From contig CAZYSK010000060.1 in the NCBI GenBank assembly GCA_964649415.1, positions 1 to 35,613 of the forward strand: 35,613 nucleotides of DNA, given 5' to 3'. Shown in pieces: positions 1 through 7,796 of the stretch (within the stretch, counting starts at the first letter, position 1; every line of letters begins with the position of its first letter). Under the pieces are notes generated by a model. It worked only from the letters and a program-made list of their open reading frames with translations, was not told where the DNA came from and made no database searches. The stretch comes from CAZYSK01 sp964649415 (GTDB taxonomy: Bacteria > Chloroflexota > Anaerolineae > B4-G1). The position numbers and the translations under genes were made by a program.

Positions 1-1264
1 GGGACGATGGTGCGCCATCAGAATGGCGCCTTTGGAGGGACGATGGTGCGCCATCGGAATGGCGACTTTGTACGATTGATGGTACACGGCGGTCCACGTA
101 GCGGTGTACTGCGCCCAGCGCCCGGCGTAAGCGGGGCGACAGGCGGTGCCCGAGTGCCCTTAGCTCCTCCATCAGGTACTGTGTCTTCTCCGTCGAGTGC
201 GCGTAGGAAGTGGCGCGCTCGTCTACCCGCAGGTCTTGGCCAATCTGGGAGGCGATGTACTTCCCCAGGCTGGCCCCGTTGCGCCAACTGAAAGGCATCG
301 CCGGTGAGTTCCCGTGGTCGGACATGACGTACAGATCGTACTCCCGTCGTCGATATCGAGCTCGCATGCGGTTGATCTGACGGATGCGCTTGTCCACGTC
401 CCTCAAGACACGAAAGGCGGCCGGGTGGTCTGCTCCCAGCTTGTGAGCGACCTCATCGTAGCTGTTGTAGTTGGCGTAGATCGCCGGCGCGCGGCGGTAG
501 ATGTCTAGCATCACACCAAAGGTCTGCACCTCGGTGAACAGCGCGTCGGCGACCGCGTGTACGAGGGGTGAGAGGATGTCGAAGGGATTCAAGACGCTGG
601 GGCGCACGAGGGCGGCCAGGCGACGGCCCAGCCCGGCCAGGTAGCCCATGGCGGTGTATCTAAGCAGTCTCAGCACGCGGAAGGGGCTGAGGAAGAACAG
701 CAAGAACAGACCCATGCCACGGACGCTTTCGAAGAAGCGCCGGGGTTGCATCGTGCTGAGGGTGAAGAGCGCCAGGTCCGCGTCCCCGTCGAACAGGCTC
801 ACGTAGCAGGAGCCCCCGCGCAGGATGCCCGGCCCCTGCCCACTGATGCGAGCGCGCATAGCCTGCACCTGGTTGGGGCGTTTGGCCGACATTCCCTGTC
901 GCCGCTCTTTCTCGTACCAGCGGAACCCGGGGATGTCGAAGCGATTGCCGAACATCATGCCGGCCTGGACGGCGGGGGTTGTGCTGGGAAGACCGCAGCG
1001 CCATGGGGCCACGGCCAGCCGGCGCTCGGTGAATAGACGGCCCAGATAGGGCATGTAGCCAGCGGCGACGGCCTGCATCAGGTGGTCGTGGGACAGCCCA
1101 TCGATCTGGATGATGATGAAACCACGCCGCTGATCGGGCTCAATAGAGGACCGGCCCAAGCGCCGCGCGAGCGCGCCGTACTTGTGCGTGTAGTACAGGT
1201 CGGTCAGCACGTGGACGAGGTCGACGACGCGCCGTGCCAGCCATGTCGACGTCGTGAGTCCCAT
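1..1264 (-). CDS. Alkaline-phosphatase-superfamily phosphodiesterase, 3' end cut by window
   Basis: The frame is open from an ATG at 1264 to the left edge, about 421 codons, with no stop in the window. The protein shows the metal-site pattern of type I phosphodiesterase/nucleotide pyrophosphatase enzymes: IDGLSHDHL near residues 54-62 (first metal Asp), PSTTPAVQAG near 93-102 (nucleophile Thr), YDEVAHKLG (Asp/His pair, about base 440) and YVMSDHGN (Asp-His, about base 325). It therefore probably hydrolyses a phosphodiester or phosphomonoester; the substrate is unknown. A hydrophobic stretch about 200 residues in (GMGLFLLFFLSPF) may contact the membrane. It lies downstream of adk on the same strand after 153 bases. 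The last visible codons run through two copies of a palindromic repeat and read RHSDGAPSS twice, so the natural C-terminus seems to have been extended by repeat DNA. The family is well supported; the exact role is not. Confidence 0.85.
   Translation of the reverse strand, partial: MGLTTSTWLARRVVDLVHVLTDLYYTHKYGALARRLGRSSIEPDQRRGFIIIQIDGLSHDHLMQAVAAGYMPYLGRLFTERRLAVAPWRCGLPSTTPAVQAGMMFGNRFDIPGFRWYEKERRQGMSAKRPNQVQAMRARISGQGPGILRGGSCYVSLFDGDADLALFTLSTMQPRRFFESVRGMGLFLLFFLSPFRVLRLLRYTAMGYLAGLGRRLAALVRPSVLNPFDILSPLVHAVADALFTEVQTFGVMLDIYRRAPAIYANYNSYDEVAHKLGADHPAAFRVLRDVDKRIRQINRMRARYRRREYDLYVMSDHGNSPAMPFSWRNGASLGKYIASQIGQDLRVDERATSYAHSTEKTQYLMEELRALGHRLSPRLRRALGAVHRYVDRRVPSIVQSRHSDGAPSSLQRRHSDGAPSS
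12..65. repeat. Palindromic repeat family A, two units, 36-base period
   Basis: Two copies of an 18-base hairpin with arms GCGCCAT and ATGGCGC and a four-base loop lie at 12-29 and 48-65, 36 bases apart. Flanking bases (GGGACGATGGT) are repeated too. The array lies inside the open frame of the phosphodiesterase. Other copies of family A are at 5679, 7561, 7612, 19907, 19943 and 19979. Confidence 0.9.
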
Positions 1265-1417
1265 CGTCCTCCTCGCGCCGGAGCACTGCGCCGGGCCTGA
1301 GCACTGCGCCGGGCCTGAGCACTCGAACGCGCCCGAACATCCGACGGACCGCCGGCATCTTGCCGGCACGGACATCTGCGGTCGGCGTCGGCATCGGCAC
1401 TAGCCTTGCCCGTGCTG
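1265..1417. repeat. Intergenic repeats between adk and the phosphodiesterase gene
   Basis: The gap holds a direct tandem repeat of 18 bases (GAGCACTGCGCCGGGCCT) at 1281-1298 and 1299-1316 with a partial third unit to 1322. A palindromic element follows at 1346-1373, centred on GCCGGCATCTTGCCGGC. A close relative of the latter lies inside the cyclase gene at 17788-17815. No gene or clear terminator is seen here. Confidence 0.75.
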
Positions 1418-2077
1418 CTACCCATGGATTGCAGCGCGCAGGTCGGCCTGGACCGCGTCTATGGGCTGATGGCCGTCTATTTCCACCAGCAAGCCCTGGC
1501 GGCGGTAGTAGTCAATGAGCGGACTGGTCTGCTGTCGATACACCTGGAGCCGCTTGCCCACCGTTTCCGGCTTGTCGTCGTTGCGCTGATAGAGATCGCC
1601 GCCGTCTTTGTCGCACACCCCAGACTGTCGGGGTGGGTTGAACGTGACGTGATAAGACTCGCCACACGTTCGGCACAGCCGTCGACCACTTACACGCTCG
1701 ATCAGAACCTCGTCGGGGGCGGTGATGTAGAGCACCATGCTGACCTGGTGCCTGTGGGCAGAAAGCGCCTCATCCAGTGCCTCCGCCTGAGCGATGGTGC
1801 GTGGGAAGCCGTCGAGCAGCGCGCCGCTGGCGCAATCAGCCCGGCTCAACCGCTCCATGACCATCGCGGTCGTGACGTCGTCAGGCACGAGATCTCCGCG
1901 GTCCATGTAGACCTTGGCCTTGAGACCGAGTTCGGTCTCGTTCTTGAGGTTCTCCCGGAACAGATCGCCGCTGGCGACGTGAGGAAGCCCGAGCGCCTCA
2001 CGCAGCCGAGCTGCCTGGGTCCCTTTGCCCGAAGCAGGCGGGCCGAGCAATATGATGTACCTGGGTTCTTCTGCCAT
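1418..2077 (-). CDS. adk: Adenylate kinase
   Basis: A 219-residue cytoplasmic enzyme that interconverts ATP + AMP and 2 ADP. The P-loop is GPPASGKGT near the N-terminus, the AMP-binding ASGDLFREN follows, and the NMP-kinase signature is LLDGFPRT. The LID domain carries a zinc site: CRTC, then a Cys and an Asp (GVCDKDGGD), the Cys3-Asp form known from Gram-positive and related long adenylate kinases. Length and motif order are normal. The ATG at 2077 gives the standard N-terminus (MAEEPRYIILLGPPASGKG). In many bacteria adk sits between secY and map in a ribosomal-protein cluster; here it is next to a phosphodiesterase gene and a divergent lacI-type gene, so it has moved from that context. Confidence 0.97.
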   Translation of the reverse strand: MAEEPRYIILLGPPASGKGTQAARLREALGLPHVASGDLFRENLKNETELGLKAKVYMDRGDLVPDDVTTAMVMERLSRADCASGALLDGFPRTIAQAEALDEALSAHRHQVSMVLYITAPDEVLIERVSGRRLCRTCGESYHVTFNPPRQSGVCDKDGGDLYQRNDDKPETVGKRLQVYRQQTSPLIDYYRRQGLLVEIDGHQPIDAVQADLRAAIHG

Positions 2078-2287
2078 GTGCTACTCCTATATACCTAAGT
2101 GACCGCCGGGTACCGACTGCCCCGACGTTTGACGCTTGTGAGCGGTATTATAGGGGGTTGTACCGTTTTGCGCCAATCACGCGGGATCGGGCGGACGTCG
2201 GGGTTGGTGAAGCCCTGCGGGCCGACCCAGTGGGCAGGTTGCGACCAGCGCTACTACAGCATTTTGGTTCAAATCGGAAGAAAGTCA

Positions 2288-2316
2288 TTGACACGATGTT
2301 GTTTCTTTGCTATAAT
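2288..2316 (+). promoter_or_regulatory. Consensus sigma-70 promoter for the LacI regulator/GH65 operon
   Basis: A perfect -35 box TTGACA (2288-2293) and a perfect -10 box TATAAT (2311-2316) are separated by exactly 17 bases. Transcription would start near 2323, about 55 bases before the start codon at 2378. The surrounding AT-rich stretch stands out from the GC-rich background. The rest of the 2078-2377 gap shows no gene. Confidence 0.85.
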
Positions 2317-2317
2317 G

Positions 2318-2344
2318 GTAACACGCGTTATTAACTCGTGTTAC
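2318..2344 (+). promoter_or_regulatory. Palindromic operator candidate downstream of the -10 box
   Basis: Perfect 8-base inverted arms GTAACACG (2318-2325) and CGTGTTAC (2337-2344) flank an 11-base centre. They begin two bases after the -10 box and cover the predicted transcription start. A repressor bound here would block initiation. Autoregulation by the adjacent LacI-family protein is the simplest inference. Typical LacI sites have a shorter centre with a CG core, so the exact binder is unproven. Confidence 0.65.
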
Positions 2345-2377
2345 TAATCAGATTGTTGGCATGGTGAGGAGGAAGTT

Positions 2378-3418
2378 GTGCCTCGATTCCGTCCCACTCA
2401 GCGCCAGATTGCTGAAGAGGTAGGCGTCTCTCGTACGACCGTGTCGCTTGTGCTCAACAATGTCCCCGGCGTGCGTATCAGCTCAGGAACACGCCAGCGC
2501 ATTGTCGAAGTCGCTCGTCGCTTGAACTACTACCCCGATGCCGCCGCTCGTACCCTCGTTAGTGGTCGCACGCAGACCATTGGTTTTGTCCTTTGTCAGA
2601 GCCCTGACCGCATCTTTGCCGACGCCTTCTTGCCCGAGGTTCTGCGTGGCGTGGGGGATGCGGTGCAGGAAAGCGGCTTTCGCGTGCTCGTTCATTCTGT
2701 GGAAGATGTGATCGCGCCTGATGCATATGTCGGTTTGGTGCGAGAGAAGCAGACTGACGGTATTATCCTGTCCGGGCCCCGGTCTGATGACCGGCAATTG
2801 GCGCGCCTGAGGGCCGAGGGTTTTCCCATCGTGCTCCTGGGACAGTTGTCTGGTTCCGATTTCCCTTTTGTTGACGTGGACAATGTCGGGGCGGCGAAAC
2901 AGGCCGTGAACCATCTCCTTGAACTGGGACATCGACGGATCGGGATGATCACCAACGCCCCGCTGACCTATACCGCTGCCCGCGACCGATTGACTGGCTA
3001 TCGACAGGTACTGGAGGAAGCTGGGGTCACGTACGAGCAGGAGCTGGTGCGCTACGGCGATTTCCGCGAGGAAAGCGGCTTCCATGCGATGCGTCAACTC
3101 CTCAGCCTGGCGGAGCCGCCGACGGCGGTCTTCGTCGCCAGCGACTTGGTGGCGTTCGGGGCGCTGGTGGCCATCAAGGAGCAGGGGCTACGTGTGCCAG
3201 ACGACGTGTCGCTGGTAGGCTTCGACGACGTCCGGTTGGCGCACTATGTGGATCCCCCGCTGACAACGGTCCGACTGCCAGCGTATGGACTCGGCTATCA
3301 GGCTGCGACGTTGCTGACTCAACTTATTGGCACAGGATCGGTCGGGGCGCAACAGATACTCCTGCAGACCGAACTCGTCGTGCGGGAGTCGTGCGGGGGA
3401 ACCGTCGCGAACCGGTGA
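2378..3418 (+). CDS. LacI-family transcriptional regulator
   Basis: A 346-residue one-component repressor with a GTG start preceded by GAGGAGGAAG. Residues 8-27 form the LacI helix-turn-helix (RQIAEEVGVSRTTVSLVLN), followed by the hinge helix region NYYPDAAARTLVSG. The rest is a periplasmic-binding-protein-like sugar-sensing domain (GFVLCQSPD, DGIILSGPR, GHRRIGMI, PPTAVFVASD, VSLVGFDDV). The gene is the first of an operon: its stop is 10 bases before the GH65 phosphorylase start, so it probably senses that enzyme's sugar or a product. It has a consensus promoter and a palindrome directly upstream. The effector cannot be read from sequence. Confidence 0.95.
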   Translation: MPRFRPTQRQIAEEVGVSRTTVSLVLNNVPGVRISSGTRQRIVEVARRLNYYPDAAARTLVSGRTQTIGFVLCQSPDRIFADAFLPEVLRGVGDAVQESGFRVLVHSVEDVIAPDAYVGLVREKQTDGIILSGPRSDDRQLARLRAEGFPIVLLGQLSGSDFPFVDVDNVGAAKQAVNHLLELGHRRIGMITNAPLTYTAARDRLTGYRQVLEEAGVTYEQELVRYGDFREESGFHAMRQLLSLAEPPTAVFVASDLVAFGALVAIKEQGLRVPDDVSLVGFDDVRLAHYVDPPLTTVRLPAYGLGYQAATLLTQLIGTGSVGAQQILLQTELVVRESCGGTVANR

Positions 3419-3428
3419 GGCAACCTGC

Positions 3429-5735
3429 ATGAGAAACGACAACTGGCACATCACCGAGACGGAGTGGCATCCCGAGGCACGCCATCACAAGGAGACGGTG
3501 TTCACCATCGGCAACGGCTATCTGGGCACGCGAGGAGCCTTCGAAGAGAGCTACCCGGGTGATCGGCCGGCGACGCTGGTCCACGGCGTCTTCGACGACG
3601 TCCCGTTGGTCCATACTGAGTTGGCCAACGTGCCCAACTGGCTGCCCTTTGTCCTGTTCGTGAATGGTGAGCGCTTCAGGATGGATCGCGGCACCGTCTG
3701 CGACTACCGGCGCGACCTGAATCTGGGGACGGGTGTCCTGACTCGCACGCTGCGCTGGCGCAGTCCGGCCGGTGACACGGTGGATCTGGAGATTGAGCGC
3801 TTTGCCAGCCTGGCCGCCCCCCATCTCCTGGCGATCCGCTACCAGGTGACCGCTCTAGATTTCGAGGGCGCGCTCGAATTCCGTGCGGGCCTCGACGGGC
3901 ACGTGGATAACGCCGGATGGATGCATTGGCGGCCGGCGGATCAGGGCACCGTGGGCGAGCAAGGGGTATACCTCCACGTGTGCACCAGGAGCTCGGGCAT
4001 CGAGTTGTGCGAGGCCTGTCATCTGGCTGTCTTCGGCGGGGGCGACGCGGTCTATTCCAGCCTTGACTGCGAGGGCAACCCGACCGTATGTGCCCGCTTG
4101 ACCGTGCGACCTGGCGAGCAAGTCACGGCTGAGAAACTGGTTGCCCTGTTCACCAGCCGGGACTCCGCGGACCCGCCAGAAACCAAGTTTTCCGGAAAAA
4201 ACCTGGTTTCTACGGCTGCCGTCTCCAGACTGGAGGGTGCGGCCGCCCGGGGCTACGAGAGCCTGCGCGCGGCCAGCGCGGCAGCCTGGGAGTCGGAGTG
4301 GGAGGCATGCAACGTGAGCATAGAGGGGGATGACGCGGCCGACCTGGCGCTGCGCTACAGCCTCTTTCAGCTCCTCATCGCCGCGCCACGCCAGGACGAA
4401 CGCGTGAGCATCCCGGCCAAGTCGCTGAGTGGCTTCGGGTACCGGGGTCATGTGTTCTGGGATACCGATATCTTCATCCTTCCGTTTTTCACGTTCACGC
4501 GGCCGGCGGTTGCTCGCAACGTGCTGATGTACCGCTTCCACACGCTGCCCGGCGCGCGCCGGAAGGCGCGGGAGAGCGGCTACGAGGGGGCCATGTTTGC
4601 CTGGGAGAGCGCCGACTCCGGCGACGAGACGACGCCTCGCTGGGTGCCTGGGTCGGATGGCGAGTTGATTCGCATCTGGACCGGCGACATCGAATACCAC
4701 ATCACCGCCGACGTGGCCTATGCGGTGATACAGTACTGGCGTGTCACGGGGGACGACACGTTCATGTGTGAGTATGGGGCCGAGATCGTGCTGGACACCG
4801 CTTGCTTCTGGGGTTCGCGGGTCGAGTGGGACGCGTCGCGGGATCGCTACAAGATCACCGACGTGGTGGGCCCTGACGAGTACCACGAGCACGTGGACAA
4901 CAACGCCTTCACCAATGGCATGGCGCGCTGGAACCTGGAGGTTGCGCTGGAGGTTCTGGCGTGGCTGCGGCGGGAGCGCCCGGAGAAGGCCGCCGAACTA
5001 GAGGCGTGCCTGGACTTGACGGCGGAGCGGCTGTCCGATTGGTCAGACGCCATCGGCCGCATGGTCACGGGCTACGATCCGCAGACACACTTGATGGAGC
5101 AGTTCGAGGGTTTCTTCGACCTGGAGGACGTAGAACTGGCCGCCTACGAGCCGAGAAACGTCTCGATGCAGGCGCTGTTGGGTGTCGAGGGCGTGCAGCG
5201 CTACCAGGTCGTCAAGCAGCCCGATGTGCTGATGCTGCATTTCTTGCTGGGGGACAGCGACGAAGCGCTGCGCGTCAACTGGGACTACTATACGCCGCGC
5301 ACTGATCTGACCTATGGCTCGTCGTTGGGTCCCCCGATTCAGGCCTTGCTGGCTGCTCGATTGGGCGAGCCGGAGACGGCCCACGAGCACTTCATGCACG
5401 CCGCGTGGACGGACCTCAGGGACGTACGGGGCAACACAGCAGATGGCATCCACGCAGCCACTGCCGGTGGACTGTGGCAGGCGCTCGTCTTTGGCTTTGC
5501 CGGGCTGCGGGTGGTGGGAGGTGGCTGGCGACCCTCAGCTGGCTATGAGGTCGCGCCCCGGTTGCCGGCTCATTGGAAACGGCTCTCGTTCTCGTTCCTC
5601 TATCGGGGGGAGAGGATCGCGGTGACCGTGCCCGGTCCGAGTGCGGCAGTGGACGTTGCGGACATTGCCTCCGACCGTGCGCCATCGGAATGGCGGCGGT
5701 CGGCTGCGTCCGTCCGTGCGCCGGGGGAAGGCTGA
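3429..5735 (+). CDS. GH65 inverting glycoside phosphorylase (trehalose, kojibiose or maltose type)
   Basis: A 768-residue cytoplasmic enzyme that splits an alpha-linked glucose disaccharide with phosphate to give beta-glucose 1-phosphate and free sugar. The start MRNDNWHITET is chosen because GH65 proteins begin this way (FTIGNGYLGTRGAFEE follows) and GGTGAGG precedes it. The family's general-acid motif GPDEYHEHVDNNAFTN is present with Glu484. Other conserved parts are GHVFWDTDIF, WESADSGDETTP, VKQPDVL and TYGSSLGP. A substrate-specific call is not safe; the TreT-like gene at 27185 makes trehalose plausible. Residues about 250-261 (PETKFSGKNLVS) are encoded by a palindromic repeat, and the last 25 or so residues by nested repeats. 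The gene forms an operon with the LacI gene. Confidence 0.92.
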   Translation: MRNDNWHITETEWHPEARHHKETVFTIGNGYLGTRGAFEESYPGDRPATLVHGVFDDVPLVHTELANVPNWLPFVLFVNGERFRMDRGTVCDYRRDLNLGTGVLTRTLRWRSPAGDTVDLEIERFASLAAPHLLAIRYQVTALDFEGALEFRAGLDGHVDNAGWMHWRPADQGTVGEQGVYLHVCTRSSGIELCEACHLAVFGGGDAVYSSLDCEGNPTVCARLTVRPGEQVTAEKLVALFTSRDSADPPETKFSGKNLVSTAAVSRLEGAAARGYESLRAASAAAWESEWEACNVSIEGDDAADLALRYSLFQLLIAAPRQDERVSIPAKSLSGFGYRGHVFWDTDIFILPFFTFTRPAVARNVLMYRFHTLPGARRKARESGYEGAMFAWESADSGDETTPRWVPGSDGELIRIWTGDIEYHITADVAYAVIQYWRVTGDDTFMCEYGAEIVLDTACFWGSRVEWDASRDRYKITDVVGPDEYHEHVDNNAFTNGMARWNLEVALEVLAWLRRERPEKAAELEACLDLTAERLSDWSDAIGRMVTGYDPQTHLMEQFEGFFDLEDVELAAYEPRNVSMQALLGVEGVQRYQVVKQPDVLMLHFLLGDSDEALRVNWDYYTPRTDLTYGSSLGPPIQALLAARLGEPETAHEHFMHAAWTDLRDVRGNTADGIHAATAGGLWQALVFGFAGLRVVGGGWRPSAGYEVAPRLPAHWKRLSFSFLYRGERIAVTVPGPSAAVDVADIASDRAPSEWRRSAASVRAPGEG
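4178..4211. repeat. Palindromic repeat family F, in frame within the GH65 gene
   Basis: The inverted arms AGAAACCAAG and CTGGTTTCT surround TTTTCCGGAAAAAA. A related copy (GAAACCAGGTTTT ... AAAGCCTGGGTTTC) lies between genes at 20649-20697. Here the element adds about 12 codons in frame, between the beta-sandwich domain (TSRDSAD) and the start of the linker to the helical domain (RLEGAAARGYE). Confidence 0.75.
5658..5712. repeat. Nested palindromes: family A inside family C
   Basis: Family C elsewhere reads GCGGACATTGACC, CCGACCG, four-base loop, CGGTCGG, CTGCGTCCGC. Here the left half (from 5658), the arm CCGACCG (5671-5677) and the arm CGGTCGG with GCTGCGTCCG (5697-5711) are separated by a family A hairpin (5679-5696) in place of the short loop. 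The whole lies in frame at the 3' end of the GH65 gene. Confidence 0.8.
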
Positions 5736-5773
5736 TGGGAGCGTCTTCGGCTCGCCGAATTCCTCCGAAGTGC

Positions 5774-5802
5774 TTGACAACCTGCTGGTTTTTTGGTATA
5801 AT
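5774..5802 (+). promoter_or_regulatory. Consensus sigma-70 promoter for the GntR-SBP gene
   Basis: TTGACA (5774-5779) and TATAAT (5797-5802) are separated by exactly 17 bases and begin 39 bases after the GH65 stop. Transcription should start near 5809, which excludes upstream in-frame start codons for the next gene and supports the GTG at 5879. Confidence 0.85.
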
Positions 5803-5828
5803 GTTATTACATTATACCATTGTGGTAT
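5795..5828 (+). promoter_or_regulatory. Palindromic operator covering the -10 box
   Basis: Perfect 9-base arms GGTATAATG (5795-5803) and CATTATACC (5810-5818) have a 6-base centre and contain the -10 box. A second, overlapping palindrome follows: ATACCA (5814-5819), TTG, TGGTAT (5823-5828). GntR-family proteins bind short palindromes of this type, so autoregulation by the downstream gene is likely, though not shown. Confidence 0.7.
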
Positions 5829-5878
5829 CGTGTCCTATTGGATCACTCAGGTCCAGTGTCTTTTCCCCGGTGTGTCCA

Positions 5879-7429
5879 GTGATTGCGATTGATCGAGACT
5901 CACCAATCCCTATCTATCATCAACTCAAGGCTCTGATCCAAGGGCAGATCGACCACGGTGTGTGGCAGCCAGGGGATCGGATTCCGACCGAGCAAGAATT
6001 GTGCCAGCGCTATGGCATCAGTCGTTCCCCTGTGCGCCAGGCGCTCAGCGAGCTTGCGTCTGAGGGCTTGCTGGTGCGTCGCTCAGGTTTGGGTACGTTC
6101 GTCGCCAACCCTGCCCCTTCTGGTGCTTCGTTGGGTACCTTGGCCCGGGTCGGTGCGCCCATCCAGGTTATGAGTTCGGACCTCTACTGGTCGCAGGTGC
6201 TAGATCGAGTCGCCGCGGCCTGGAATGTGGAGCACCCTGATCGGAGGGTCGCCTTCGACGTAAACGTGGTGGAGCACAACCAGTTCCACAGCCTGCTGAG
6301 TGCCGCTATTGGCAGTGGGGCGGCCCCGGACGTGGCGATGGTGGATTGTGTGTGGGTGGCTGGCCTGGCACGTTCCGGCTTCCTGTACGCCCTTGAAGCG
6401 GACCAGGATGGCCGCGATCCAACTGGCCGTGCGTCCGATGTGGATTCCCAGTGGAATTGCGCCGATCTGAAGGCAGATCTATATCCTGCTTTCATTGAAG
6501 CCAACTCCTTCGACGCTAAGCTCTACGGACTCCCGCTCAAAGCGGATGTGTCATTGCTCTGGTATCGCAAGGATTGGTTTGCCAAAGAGGGACTGGAGCC
6601 ACCACAGGACTGGAATGACTTGCTGGACGTAGCCCGGCATTTCCTTCAGCCCTCTGTGCGAGGACGGTACGATTTGCTGTGCCCGGTTGCATTCCCCGCG
6701 GGGACAACCTCGGGGGAGGCAACCGTGTACACCCTGATGCCCTTTGTCTGGTCGGCCGGGGGGAGGGTCTTCGACGGGGAGACCGTCGTGCTCGACGCAC
6801 CTGCCACTCGGCGCGCGCTCCAGTTCCTGCGCGAGTTGGTGACCCTGCATCGCGTCAGCGAGCCCGACGTGGTGAACTACAAGTCGGATACGGTTCCCTG
6901 GCTGTTTGGCAGTGCCAGGGTGGCCATGGCGTTCGGTGGCAGCTACGAAACCGGTGTCATCCTGGATACGGCCGGGTGGGCCAAGGAGGAGTTCATGGAG
7001 CGCGTCGGCTGCGTGGCGCTGCCGGCCGCACCGGGAAGCTCTCCAGTCTCGACGGTGGGCGGGACGAGCTACGTGATCCTTCGGCAATGTCGACGCCCTG
7101 CGCTGGTGATGGATGTCCTCAAAACCGCCATCAACCCCGAAGTGATCGGTGATCTGTATTGTTCCATGTTGCAGGACTCACCCTGCCGGTCCTTTGAATC
7201 TCTTCTCAATCCTGAAACCGAACCGCTGCTTGCCCTGGTGCCACAGATGATTGTCTCCGGGCGGGCGCGGTCGCCCATCCCTGAGTACTTCAGAGTCTCC
7301 CGGCAGTTGCAGGCGATGGTTGAGGCAGCGATTGCCGAGCCGACGCCTATTGATGAGATTGTACGGCGCACGGCTGATTACGTTGGCGTCATCAGCGGCC
7401 GTCGCGTGTACCATCGGACGCACGGTTAG
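5879..7429 (+). CDS. GntR-type DNA-binding domain fused to a family-1 sugar-binding protein domain
   Basis: A 516-residue protein. Residues 1-76 are a GntR winged helix (PIYHQLKALI, GDRIPTEQELCQRYGISR, VRQALSELASEGLLVRR, GTFVANP). Residues about 92-510 match ABC-transporter solute-binding proteins: APDVAMVDCVWVAGLARSGF, YGLPLKADVSLLWYRKDWF, VAMAFGGSYETG, VGCVALPAAPGSSPVSTVGG. There is no signal peptide or lipobox between the domains, so the binding protein must work inside the cell as the ligand sensor of a regulator. Usual GntR partners are UTRA, FCD or aminotransferase domains. GTG 5879 is the best start because the promoter ends at 5802; no strong ribosome site is visible. The neighbours, GH65 upstream and an ABC importer downstream, suggest a sugar ligand. 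Confidence 0.9.
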   Translation: MIAIDRDSPIPIYHQLKALIQGQIDHGVWQPGDRIPTEQELCQRYGISRSPVRQALSELASEGLLVRRSGLGTFVANPAPSGASLGTLARVGAPIQVMSSDLYWSQVLDRVAAAWNVEHPDRRVAFDVNVVEHNQFHSLLSAAIGSGAAPDVAMVDCVWVAGLARSGFLYALEADQDGRDPTGRASDVDSQWNCADLKADLYPAFIEANSFDAKLYGLPLKADVSLLWYRKDWFAKEGLEPPQDWNDLLDVARHFLQPSVRGRYDLLCPVAFPAGTTSGEATVYTLMPFVWSAGGRVFDGETVVLDAPATRRALQFLRELVTLHRVSEPDVVNYKSDTVPWLFGSARVAMAFGGSYETGVILDTAGWAKEEFMERVGCVALPAAPGSSPVSTVGGTSYVILRQCRRPALVMDVLKTAINPEVIGDLYCSMLQDSPCRSFESLLNPETEPLLALVPQMIVSGRARSPIPEYFRVSRQLQAMVEAAIAEPTPIDEIVRRTADYVGVISGRRVYHRTHG

Positions 7430-7796
7430 TGTCCGCGCCTAACTGAGCATCTCCAGGCACCGCCGGTCGGTGCAGACGATGGATAAACGGACAGCGAGTG
7501 TAGGTATGGTCTCGCCATAGGGCGTCTTGAGCGATCACTGCGCACCGACACCCTACAGAGGCGCCATTCTGATGGCGCACCAATGCCCTAAGGAGTCAAT
7601 ACCTTAAGGAGGCGCCATTCTGATGGTGCGTTGGGCGCGGAAACCGCGTTCCCACACGTCGGGCAGAGAGACGTCCAATCGCTGAAGGGAGGTGATTTTC
7701 TGGAAGGATATGTGAGTCTTGCTGTACGTCCACTGCCGTCTACAATGTGTTGCTTACCCTGTTTCGGTTTCACTACGAGAGAAAAGGAGAAGGAGA
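7430..7796. repeat. Intergenic region with two family A hairpins and one family D palindrome
   Basis: No gene is seen. Family A copies in inverse orientation lie at 7561-7578 and 7612-7629, and a family D palindrome (GGGCGCGGAAACCGCG, then TTCCC) at 7633-7653. Earlier are the small inverted repeats GCACCG/CGGTGC (about 7457-7473) and TATGG/CCATA (7505-7519). The latter is a weak candidate regulator site for the importer operon. Confidence 0.7.
7719..7746 (+). promoter_or_regulatory. Weak promoter candidate for the ABC importer
   Basis: TTGCTG (7719-7724) and TACAAT (7741-7746) are 16 bases apart, about 50 bases before the lipoprotein start. The -35 box matches only half of the consensus, so this is a guess based on position. 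Confidence 0.35.

Noticed and set aside
2099..2347. 82-codon open frame before the LacI gene
   Set aside because: It spans the consensus promoter and operator, lacks a ribosome site and resembles nothing.
3855..4892. 345-codon open frame on the minus strand
   Set aside because: It lies wholly inside the GH65 gene, whose motifs are intact; the antisense protein is not recognisable.
5573..5878. Longer start for the GntR-SBP protein
   Set aside because: The extension overlaps the GH65 end and the promoter at 5774-5802; the GntR domain begins at the GTG at 5879.
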